Shown here: positions 40,328 to 47,269 of the stretch, one piece after another
Layout: each line of letters opens with the position of its first letter
Position numbering within the stretch: the stretch's first letter is position 1
NCBI GenBank assembly: GCA_937120535.1
Contig: CAKZJX010000037.1
Coordinates: forward strand, 1-47,269
DNA from: an uncultured Anaerolineae bacterium
GTDB lineage: Bacteria; Chloroflexota; Anaerolineae; Anaerolineales; Villigracilaceae
Direction of reading: 5' to 3'
DNA: 47,269 nt
Position numbers and translations under genes: made by a program
Notes under the pieces: generated by a model
What the model saw: the letters and a program-made list of their open reading frames with translations, nothing else
Databases searched by the model: none
What the model was told of the DNA's origin: nothing

Positions 40328-40581
40328 AGGAGATGGATCACCCAAGGATATGCAGATCGCAGGCCTCCCCCATGTCGTCAGGTCTCGAGGTGAAAAACTT
40401 CCCAAACAATCTCGACCGCTCCATTTTTGGTAAAATCAAATTCAGTGCATCTCAATGCGCCCCTTTCTTCGTGGGTTGTGGGGTGGTTTTCGGCCTGCTT
40501 CACAACCGTTTAATCACACTTTTACCAACTTTAGAACAATCATCGGATCACTTTTCTCCTGACGAATTCGCCATCCCGTAG
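40328..40581 (+). other. Gene-free stretch before secD holding a dispersed repeat
   Basis: No gene is supported; an 85-codon open frame here is created by the repeat at 40427-40528. The secD promoter lies at its right end. Confidence 0.6.
40427..40528 (+). repeat. Nested palindromic repeat, copy 2
   Basis: TTGGTAAAA (40427-40435) and TTTTACCAA (40520-40528) are perfect inverted ends. Inside, GTTGTGGGG (40475-40483) faces CTTCACAAC (40498-40506). Two positions differ from the 6192-6295 copy, but RNA would still pair there by G-U wobble. Homology to the minus strand of copy 1 is clear over the whole unit and a few bases beyond. Confidence 0.75.
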
Positions 40582-40618
40582 TATAATCTTCTTCTGCCTG
40601 CCCTGCGCAGGCATTTTT
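40582..40618 (+). promoter_or_regulatory. secD promoter with a 5'-terminal terminator-like hairpin
   Basis: A perfect TATAAT (40582-40587) puts the transcript start near 40594. TGCCTGC (40595-40601) pairs with GCAGGCA (40607-40613), followed by five T (40614-40618). The mRNA thus begins with a hairpin and U-run 20 bases before the secD ATG. It resembles an attenuator or a 5'-protective stem. Confidence 0.6.
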
Positions 40619-40638
40619 GTGAGTGGAGAATCGCGTCC

Positions 40639-41994
40639 ATGCGAAATCTGACAACCCGACTGATTTTCATCGCTCTCATCCTCGCCTTGGCGTTGTGGAT
40701 TGATCTCAGCCAGGAAATCCGCATCGCGAATCCCTTTAACGATGAAGTCCTCTGGCGTCGCGAGGTCAGCCCAAAGTTGGGCTTGGATTTGCGCGGCGGA
40801 TTGCAAGTGGTGCTAGAAGCCGACCTGCCCGAGAGTACGCCGATCAGCCGTGAACAAATGGAAACGGCGCGGTTGATTTTGGAAAACCGCACCAACGCTC
40901 TGGGAGTCAATGAGAGCATCTTGCAAGTGGCCGGCAGCCGCCGCATTGTCGGCGAATTCCCCGGCGTTGCCGATCCAGACCAAGTACGGGCCACCCTGGG
41001 ACAAACCGGTCGTCTGGAGTTCGTGGACTTTGGCCCTACGCCGCTTCTGGAAGGGACGCGCATCGTGACCGACGTGGATGGTCCGGTGGAGACCGATCCC
41101 AACGACCCGAACGCCCCTACGGTATATCACACGGTTATGACCGGCGATAAGATCGAATCGGCCCTCGCTACCCGCGACGAATTTGGCCGCTATGTGGTGG
41201 ACTTTACTCTCACCGCAGAAGGAGCCCAGATCTTTGCTGATCACACCACCACCCACACCGGCCAATATTTGGGCATTGTCCTGGACAAAGTGGTCATCTC
41301 TTCACCTCGGATCAACGAACCGATCACTGAAGGGCAGGGGCAGATCACCGGCAACTTCACCTACGAAACAGCCAACGCCCTGGCCATCCAACTACGCTAC
41401 GGTTCGTTGCCCATTCCCTTCGAGATCGTGGAGAGCCGCGTCGTCGGTCCCACCCTAGGGCAGGATTCATTGCAAAAATCGCTGGTGGCCGGCCTGATCG
41501 GCATCACCATCGTATTCCTCTTCATGGCCATCTACTATCGCCTGCCGGGCATCCTAGCCGATGTGGCTATTGTGATATATGCCCTGATTGCTTTTGCCGT
41601 ATTCAAATACATTCCGGTCACCCTCACCCTGGCCGGCATCGCTGGCTTCCTGCTCTCCACTGGCGCCGCCCTCGATGCCAACATCCTGATCTTCGAGCGC
41701 ATGAAAGAAGAACTGCGGGCAGGGCGCAACCTGCGAACCGCAGTGGACTTAGGATGGTCTCGGGCCTGGTCCTCGATCCGCGATTCCAACCTGGCGACCC
41801 TGATCACGTCGGTCATTCTCTTCTGGTTTGGGTCTACGTTTGGCGCCACCATCGTCAAGGGATTTGCGCTCACCTTGGCGTTGGGTGTAGGCATCTCTTT
41901 GTTTACGGCCCTGGTCATCACTCGCACCCTGCTCGGCCTGGTGATCCACTCCATCAAGCCCGGCACCGAACGCCTCTCCTGGTTCGGCCTATGA
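40639..41994 (+). CDS. secD: Protein translocase subunit SecD
   Basis: This inner-membrane partner of SecYEG uses the proton gradient to pull exported proteins across the membrane. The 451 residues start with one membrane helix ([16 protein letters not shown]). The periplasmic P1 region opens with [17 protein letters not shown] and contains [11 protein letters not shown]. After the P1 head domain come five helices with the conserved segments [38 protein letters not shown] and [19 protein letters not shown]. The length fits the shorter SecD type. secF begins 13 bases after its stop. Leader control by a hairpin is possible. Confidence 0.95.
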   Translation: MRNLTTRLIFIALILALALWIDLSQEIRIANPFNDEVLWRREVSPKLGLDLRGGLQVVLEADLPESTPISREQMETARLILENRTNALGVNESILQVAGSRRIVGEFPGVADPDQVRATLGQTGRLEFVDFGPTPLLEGTRIVTDVDGPVETDPNDPNAPTVYHTVMTGDKIESALATRDEFGRYVVDFTLTAEGAQIFADHTTTHTGQYLGIVLDKVVISSPRINEPITEGQGQITGNFTYETANALAIQLRYGSLPIPFEIVESRVVGPTLGQDSLQKSLVAGLIGITIVFLFMAIYYRLPGILADVAIVIYALIAFAVFKYIPVTLTLAGIAGFLLSTGAALDANILIFERMKEELRAGRNLRTAVDLGWSRAWSSIRDSNLATLITSVILFWFGSTFGATIVKGFALTLALGVGISLFTALVITRTLLGLVIHSIKPGTERLSWFGL

Positions 41995-42007
41995 TTGAGG
42001 AGAACCT

Positions 42008-42916
42008 ATGAACATCCTCGGGAAACGCTACTGGTATTTTGCCTTTTCCCTGCTCATCATCCTGCCCGGGTTGGCCCTGATCGCCCTCGAAGGCCTGCCC
42101 TTGGCGATCGATTTCACCGGCGGGTCCATCTTAGAAGTGCGTTTTGCCGGCCCTATGCCCGCTCCAGCCGCTGTCCTGGCCGCCTATGCTGAACTCGGCA
42201 TCAAAGACGCCCAGGTGCAAACCACAGGCAGTGGAACGCTACAGATTCGCTCCTCGTTCCTAGAGGAAGAGGCGAGCGTGGCCGTTCAAAATGCCCTCAA
42301 AGAGCGCTTTGGCGAGTTGACCGTCGAGCGCTTCGATAGCGTAGGTCCTTCCATTGGCGCTCAAGTCACTCAGCGCGCTGCGCTCACCGTAGCGATTGCG
42401 GCTCTAGCGGTGATCCTCTACATCACCTTCGCCTTCCGCGGTTTGGAACATGCCCTGCGCTACGGCATCATTGCGATTATCGCCATGATTCACGACGTGG
42501 CCATCGTCCTCTCGATGACGGCCATTGGGGGACGCTTCTGGGGTTGGCAAGTGGATGCTCTCTTCCTCACGGCCTTGCTGACGGTGATCGGCTTCTCGGT
42601 GCAAGACAAGATCGTGGTCTTCGATCGCATTCGCGAAAACTCGAACATTTATCGTCGTCTACCGTTTGAAACGCTGACCAATCACTCGATCGTTCAGACC
42701 CTACAGCGTTCCATCAACACCCAACTGATGACAGTGCAATTCATGCTGCTGGCGCTGGCCTTGTTTGGCGGCATCACCCTGCGTGAGTTCGCCGTCATCA
42801 TGTTGATCGGCTTGTTCAGCGGCACCTACTCTTCGATTTTCATTGCTGCGCCGCTGCTGGTGGTTTGGCAAAACCAGGAGTGGAAGACCTGGTTCCGCCG
42901 GCCGGCTGCTGCCTAG
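42008..42916 (+). CDS. secF: Protein translocase subunit SecF
   Basis: SecF forms the SecDF complex with the preceding gene product and aids late steps of protein export. The 302-residue protein has one N-terminal helix (WYFAFSLLIILPGLALIAL), the conserved LAIDFTGGSILEVRF, a short periplasmic domain and five helices. The signature IIAIIAMIHDVAIVLSMTAI is followed by GFSVQDKIVVFDRIREN. The ATG at 42008 has GAGGAG upstream. The threonine aldolase gene begins 7 bases after its stop, so the three genes are probably co-transcribed. Confidence 0.96.
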   Translation: MNILGKRYWYFAFSLLIILPGLALIALEGLPLAIDFTGGSILEVRFAGPMPAPAAVLAAYAELGIKDAQVQTTGSGTLQIRSSFLEEEASVAVQNALKERFGELTVERFDSVGPSIGAQVTQRAALTVAIAALAVILYITFAFRGLEHALRYGIIAIIAMIHDVAIVLSMTAIGGRFWGWQVDALFLTALLTVIGFSVQDKIVVFDRIRENSNIYRRLPFETLTNHSIVQTLQRSINTQLMTVQFMLLALALFGGITLREFAVIMLIGLFSGTYSSIFIAAPLLVVWQNQEWKTWFRRPAAA

Positions 42917-42923
42917 GTAAGAG

Positions 42924-43970
42924 ATGCCGATGATCGACCTTCGTTCAGACACCGTCACTCGACCTACCCCTGCCATGCGCGAAGCCATGGCGCGAGCCGA
43001 GGTGGGAGACGATGTCTATGGCGAAGACCCAACGGTCAATCGCCTGCAGGAGATAGCTGCGGCCCGCATGGGCAAAGAAGCGGCCCTGTTTGTTCCTAGC
43101 GGCACCATGGGCAACTTGGTGGCCATCCTAGCTCATTGTCAGCGCGGCGATGAAGTCATGTTGGGGGACAAATCGCATACCTTCTTGTACGAGGTCGGCG
43201 GGATCTCGGCCCTGGGCGGCATCCACTCTCGCCAAATCCCGAACCAACCCGACGGTTCGCTACACCTCCAGGACCTCGAAGCCGGGTTGCGCGGCCCCGA
43301 CGTGCACTTTCCCCCCTCGCGTTTGATCTGCTTGGAGAACACCCACAACCGCTGCGGCGGAACCTACCAGACGCCGGAGTACACGCGTCAGGTAGCCGAA
43401 TTTGCCCATGCGCATGGCGTCGCGGTGCATCTAGACGGCGCACGGCTATTCAACGCTGCCATCGCCCAAGGCGTAGATGTGAAAGAGTTTACCCAACACG
43501 TCGACTCGGTGACCTTTTGCCTGAGCAAGGGCTTGGCTGCACCGGTGGGCTCTGTGATGTGTGGCACTCGCGAGTTTATTCGCAAAGCGCATCGGGTGCG
43601 CAAGATGTTGGGCGGGGGCATGCGTCAGGCTGGGGTGTTGGCTGCGGCCGGAATCGTGGCGCTAGAGACCATGGTCGATCGTCTGGCGGAGGATCACACC
43701 CGAGCGCGGCGCTTGGCCGAAGGGTTGGCTTCCCTCCCCGGCGTGACGCTAGATTATGGCCTGCCGGCCACCAACATGGTCTTCCTTTCCCTGAGCGACG
43801 ATGTCCCGCTCTCGGCCAAACAGATGGCGGAGCGGATCAAGGCCTGCGGCGTCCTGGTGGGGGTGATCGGCCAGCGTCAGTTCCGCTTGGTGACCCACTA
43901 TGAGGTGGACGATTCGGGCGTGGAACAAGCGATAGAGGCGTTTCGCAGCGTCTTAACTTCGCTTGGTTGA
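42924..43970 (+). CDS. ltaE: Low-specificity L-threonine aldolase
   Basis: This 348-residue pyridoxal-phosphate enzyme cleaves L-threonine or L-allo-threonine to glycine and acetaldehyde. It starts [20 protein letters not shown], the family signature, and contains [12 protein letters not shown] and the cofactor-ring motif [22 protein letters not shown] carries the Asp that pairs with the pyridine nitrogen. The Schiff-base lysine is Lys202 in [13 protein letters not shown]. Being in the secDF unit is positional and does not imply an export role. Its end overlaps the convergent HD-GYP gene by 18 bases. Confidence 0.94.
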   Translation: MPMIDLRSDTVTRPTPAMREAMARAEVGDDVYGEDPTVNRLQEIAAARMGKEAALFVPSGTMGNLVAILAHCQRGDEVMLGDKSHTFLYEVGGISALGGIHSRQIPNQPDGSLHLQDLEAGLRGPDVHFPPSRLICLENTHNRCGGTYQTPEYTRQVAEFAHAHGVAVHLDGARLFNAAIAQGVDVKEFTQHVDSVTFCLSKGLAAPVGSVMCGTREFIRKAHRVRKMLGGGMRQAGVLAAAGIVALETMVDRLAEDHTRARRLAEGLASLPGVTLDYGLPATNMVFLSLSDDVPLSAKQMAERIKACGVLVGVIGQRQFRLVTHYEVDDSGVEQAIEAFRSVLTSLG

Positions 43971-46900
43971 TTCTTGCTCGGTCAGGTAAGGATCGAGCGC
44001 TCCTTCTTCGAACAACTGGAGCAGGGTTTCAACCACTTGGGGGTCAAACAGGATGCCGGCCTGCTCGCGTAGGTAGTCGAGCGCTTCCTCGACCCTGATG
44101 CGTGTCCGATAGGGACGATCGCTGATCAGGGCGTCAAAGGCATCGGCCACAGCAAAGATGCGCGCCAGGTAAGGGATATCTTTGCCGCTCAATCCCATCG
44201 GATAACCGCTTCCATCCCATCGCTCCTGATGATAGCGGATCACCGCAAGAGCATCCTGTAGGAAAGGAATGCGCTCCACGATCCGTGCGCCGATCTCCGG
44301 GTGTAAGCGCATGATTTTCCATTCTTCAGCGCTCAGGAGAGCTGGTTTGTGCAGGATGGTGTCGCTTATGCCGATCTTGCCCAGGTCATGGAGCAGGGAG
44401 CCGCGTTCGAGGGCTTTCAGTTGGGCCGGCGAGAGGCCGAGGCGTCGGCCGAGCAGGCAGGCGATCTGAGCGACGCGTGAGCTGTGGCCTTCGGTTTCAC
44501 GATCGCGGGCGTCGAGCGCGGCCATCAGAGCGGCCAGGGTTTGATCGTAGGTGTTCTCGAGTTCGCGGTAGGCGGTTTCGATTTGGCGGGCTTGCTGGCG
44601 CAATTCGACCAGCAGGATGGTGCGCTCCAGGGCAATGGCTGCTTGGTTGGCCAAGGTTTGCAAATTGGTCGAAAAACGCGACACATCTTGCTCGGGGAGT
44701 TCCAGCCACAGGCTGCCATACGTTCGCCTGGGTGTTTTGAGGGGAAAGCAAATTAAGATGGTGTCGTTTGCCGAGGAGAGGAAGATGCTTTGTCCGCTTT
44801 CCATCGAGCGGTGGATCAGGTCCATCGGATGGGCAGGGACAACATGGCTACCATTCGCGTTGAGCTGGGCTTCGGCTTCGATCTCTCCTTGCGGCGTAAA
44901 TAGGACGATTCCACTTGCTTTGGCGGAACAGACTTTTTGGGCGGCTTCGGCTACTTGGCGCACCGCATCGTTCAACTCCTGGGCCTGGATGATCTGGAAG
45001 CTCAGCTGATGCAACTGGATCGTGCTGAGTAGGTTGGTACGCAGTTCGTGGGAAAGCCATGCGCTTTCAATCGCAGCGGCGGCCTGATAGGAAAGCAAGC
45101 CGGCCAAGGATTCATCGTTTTCGGTGAAGAAAATCTCGCCGTGTTTGCCAAAGGCCAACATGGCGCCTACGCTCAGACGATGCAGACGGATCGGTACGGC
45201 GATCATGCTGCGCAGGATCGGAAAGTCAATCTCCAGGTGGGAGGCGCGCTTGTAGCGGCGCAGGTCGCGAATGCGGAAGGGGTGCCTGGCACGCAGGGCG
45301 GCTTGAATCAGCGGTTCGTTCTCCAGGCTTTGTTGGAGAGATCTCAGCAAACGTGGGGCATGGCCGGCCCAGGCGGTGCGCGGGAGGTTGCCATCCTGAT
45401 CCAGCAAGGCAACGAAGGTGAAGCGCGCCCGAAGCGTTTGCCGAGCCAATCGGGCCACCTCCTGCAGCGTCGTTTGCGGGTCCGACTGTGCTGTGAGGGA
45501 GATGCCGGCTTGAATGAGTTCGGTGAGCCGTTGGCGGTATTCGGATCGTTCCCAGGCACGCAACAGTTCGGCAGCGATCGCTTCCGCAGCCTGGATGTCG
45601 AGGCTGTTAAAGGCGTTCACCCGACGATCGCTGATCTCAAGGATAGCCTTGAGATGGCCGTGGTCGATCATCGGGACCACGATAACCGAGCGAGTCTCAT
45701 CTTCGTCGCTGAGGCGGATGAAATCTCGATCCTGGAGGGCATTGTTCACGATCTGGGTTTTTCGCAATCGAGCGGCACGTCCAAGGACGCCCAGATTGAC
45801 ATTTTGTCGGTAGGAGGGGGACAGCAGGTTGATGCGCGGGCCGGCTGCGGCGAGGGCCGCCAGTTCGCGCCGCTCCGATTCATGCAGGTAAAGCACCACC
45901 CGATCGCAGTTAAGGGCGCGTTGCAGATGGTTGACGGCCAATTGAGAGGCAACCGGAATATCCAGGGGGTGTTCAAGTTGCTGGCTAAGTTCGGCCAACA
46001 GCAGCAGTTGCGTCGAGCGGCGTCGTTCATTGGCCAGCTGCTCCTCGAGGAGCATAATGCGCTGGAGAAACGCTTGGCCGTGCGAGAGAGCGGTGGATTT
46101 TGGCCGTAGCCAGGAGAACCACTTCTGGAAGAGCCAAGCAGGGACGGGTTTCTGGGCCGGCACCGAAACGCTCGATAATGGAGAGGGGGAGGCCAGAGTC
46201 TGTTTCTGCTTGTTGAGCACCAACAGCATAGAGGTCAGGCTATAGGCGAGCATGGCCTCGGTGCTCAGTAGGAGCATAAAGACTGCCTTGCGCAGGTCAA
46301 ATGTCCAGATTCCCCAGCCGCTCAGGCTGGAGACTTGGGTGGGGTTGGTGTTCTCCAGTAGGAAGGCGATGACCAGAAGAAGGGCGCTCTGAACACTGAC
46401 GACTAGGGCGATCGTCCATTTGGCGAAGCGATCGTCGGCGGGGAGTTTGAGCTGCTCCCAGGGCAAGGCTGGCAGGACGATCAGGCTCAGCGCCAGGCTT
46501 AAGGCCGGAATCAACGCCAGTAGGTCATGCTGTAGGGCGGCGAGCATCCCCCCGCCTAGCCAGGGCAAGGCCAGGATGTAGCCCATCAGCCGCTTGTCGG
46601 CCCAGGCGGCGCGCAGAGAGACCAGGCCGCCCAACCAGGCAGAGACCACGAAGAAGGCACCGAAATATGGGCGAAGAAAAACAATCGGGCGGTAATTTTC
46701 GGCCATTGGCATGGATGTCCATGCCAGGAGAGCCAGCCCGATCGCCAGGTTGAGCCAACCGATAAAGGCCACCGGAAGCGAGATGGCGTTCGTTGTATTG
46801 CGTTCGGTGATGATCAGGGTGACCGGGATCAGAAAGGCCAGTGCTACCAACAAGGACGTTCCTATCAGACGCTCTTCGCTCAGGTAAAGCCAGGCCAGTA

Positions 46901-47147
46901 GAAGGAGACAGATGGTCAAAACCGCGTACAGCGTGCTGAAGCTCCGGCGTTGGAAAGGAATGGCAATCGAAACCAGCGAGAGCGCAGCGGTCAGGCGAAA
47001 GAGTATCCCTAAGAGCAGAGTGGTCACTCGGGGGAGTTGGACATTGAGACTGCCTAGGTGGTGGGGGAGGATAAGAAACGCTAACCCGAAGAGAAGCAGC
47101 AAAACGCCGATGAGCGCTGTAAGATGCTCAAGGGAATGATTTTTCAT
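43953..47147 (-). CDS. Membrane protein with GAF domains and C-terminal HD-GYP domain
   Basis: A very large signalling protein (about 1064 residues). The N-terminal third has about ten membrane helices ([13 protein letters not shown] and others). A cytosolic region follows, with a basic/coiled segment and probably three GAF domains ([32 protein letters not shown] and [18 protein letters not shown]). The C-terminal HD-GYP domain has [48 protein letters not shown] and VADAFDAL. All the metal ligands and the GYP motif are present, so c-di-GMP phosphodiesterase activity is likely. The start may be GTG at 47165 or ATG at 47147; the ATG lies 8 bases after a -10-like TATCCT. An IS end lies directly upstream. 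Confidence 0.9.
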   Translation of the reverse strand: MKNHSLEHLTALIGVLLLLFGLAFLILPHHLGSLNVQLPRVTTLLLGILFRLTAALSLVSIAIPFQRRSFSTLYAVLTICLLLLAWLYLSEERLIGTSLLVALAFLIPVTLIITERNTTNAISLPVAFIGWLNLAIGLALLAWTSMPMAENYRPIVFLRPYFGAFFVVSAWLGGLVSLRAAWADKRLMGYILALPWLGGGMLAALQHDLLALIPALSLALSLIVLPALPWEQLKLPADDRFAKWTIALVVSVQSALLLVIAFLLENTNPTQVSSLSGWGIWTFDLRKAVFMLLLSTEAMLAYSLTSMLLVLNKQKQTLASPSPLSSVSVPAQKPVPAWLFQKWFSWLRPKSTALSHGQAFLQRIMLLEEQLANERRRSTQLLLLAELSQQLEHPLDIPVASQLAVNHLQRALNCDRVVLYLHESERRELAALAAAGPRINLLSPSYRQNVNLGVLGRAARLRKTQIVNNALQDRDFIRLSDEDETRSVIVVPMIDHGHLKAILEISDRRVNAFNSLDIQAAEAIAAELLRAWERSEYRQRLTELIQAGISLTAQSDPQTTLQEVARLARQTLRARFTFVALLDQDGNLPRTAWAGHAPRLLRSLQQSLENEPLIQAALRARHPFRIRDLRRYKRASHLEIDFPILRSMIAVPIRLHRLSVGAMLAFGKHGEIFFTENDESLAGLLSYQAAAAIESAWLSHELRTNLLSTIQLHQLSFQIIQAQELNDAVRQVAEAAQKVCSAKASGIVLFTPQGEIEAEAQLNANGSHVVPAHPMDLIHRSMESGQSIFLSSANDTILICFPLKTPRRTYGSLWLELPEQDVSRFSTNLQTLANQAAIALERTILLVELRQQARQIETAYRELENTYDQTLAALMAALDARDRETEGHSSRVAQIACLLGRRLGLSPAQLKALERGSLLHDLGKIGISDTILHKPALLSAEEWKIMRLHPEIGARIVERIPFLQDALAVIRYHQERWDGSGYPMGLSGKDIPYLARIFAVADAFDALISDRPYRTRIRVEEALDYLREQAGILFDPQVVETLLQLFEEGALDPYLTEQESTKRS

Positions 47148-47155
47148 TGGGGGTA

Positions 47156-47161
47156 AGGATA
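47156..47161 (-). promoter_or_regulatory. -10-like box next to the HD-GYP start
   Basis: TATCCT on the minus strand ends 8 bases before the ATG at 47147, without a ribosome binding site. Any -35 region would be at the edge of the IS copy that starts at 47193. Confidence 0.35.
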
Positions 47162-47192
47162 GCACAAATATCGCTTGTTGACCACTCTGATT

Positions 47193-47269
47193 GGGCTAGT
47201 TCAATAAATCGTTCTCTGGGCAAGTTTTCCATGGTAGAAGAGCAGTCGGAGAAGGAGCACAAAAAGAGT
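47193..47269 (-). mobile_element. End of an insertion sequence, cut by the window edge
   Basis: GGGCTAGTTCAATAA starts a stretch that matches 17587-17662 with two differences. It therefore encodes the same transposase C-terminus (ending AQRTIY) on the minus strand. One difference lies in the terminal repeat itself. Whether the rest of the IS is intact cannot be seen. Confidence 0.85.

Noticed and set aside
45048-46109. Long plus-strand open frame of 353 codons
   Set aside because: It is entirely antisense to the GAF/HD-GYP gene, whose domains are unmistakable; its product has no recognisable motif and composition typical of a shadow frame.
1-47269. CRISPR arrays, tRNA, rRNA or prophage
   Set aside because: No regularly spaced repeats, no tRNA-like cloverleaf with a GTTCGAA-type arm, and no phage structural genes were recognised on either strand.

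Overview
The window is ordinary bacterial chromosome, most likely from a Chloroflexota (Anaerolineae-like) organism. That is an inference from gene content: secreted SH3, LysM and CAP proteins with long Thr/Pro/Ser linkers, an adenosylcobalamin-dependent class II ribonucleotide reductase beside NrdR, a separate PduO-type cobalamin adenosyltransferase, soluble histidine kinases, and many genes with a -10 box a few bases before the start codon. No rRNA, tRNA, CRISPR array or prophage is visible.

Layout. 1-2617 holds the tail of a rightward gene, then a leftward set: an ATP-grasp protein and two paralogous SH3 lipoproteins, one frameshifted. 2640-6870 is a gene graveyard: remnants of an MFS transporter, a membrane-fusion protein, an ABC ATPase, a CrcB fluoride exporter with a CBS-like fragment, and a WecA/TagO-type transferase. 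It also holds two dispersed repeats. Intact mgsA (with a 54-bp in-frame tandem duplication) and a CPBP protease sit inside it. 6883-17300 is housekeeping: gpmA, metG, bfr, nrdJ, nrdR, smpB, an omega-amidase-like nitrilase, a beta-hydroxyacid dehydrogenase and rpmF.

17400-17900 holds a 164-bp MITE-like element with perfect 17-bp terminal inverted repeats and a 9-bp target duplication, next to the truncated end of an IS with matching termini. The same IS end reappears at the right edge of the window. 18303-29180 carries a PfkB kinase, parA, parB, an amidohydrolase, then a signalling cassette (two histidine kinases, an OmpR-type regulator, a CpaE/TadZ-like ATPase), a C39-peptidase/TPR protein and a GNAT-like protein. 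29470-37836 carries rpsT, a LysM-CAP protein, uvrA, a deoxynucleoside kinase, a nucleotidyltransferase, a DUF554 protein and PduO. 38240-40327 is a tightly coupled trio (SpoIIE-like phosphatase, RCK channel-like protein without a recognisable potassium filter, small P-loop protein). 40639-47165 carries secD, secF, a threonine aldolase and a large membrane GAF/HD-GYP protein.

Connections. NrdJ needs adenosylcobalamin, which PduO can make; NrdR probably controls the nrdR-nrdJ pair. The first histidine kinase begins with an MshEN-like domain, a fold that binds c-di-GMP in other proteins, and the window also encodes an HD-GYP protein of the type that degrades c-di-GMP. Several genes appear to be transcribed leaderless, and metG and secD appear to start with a hairpin at the 5' end of the mRNA.
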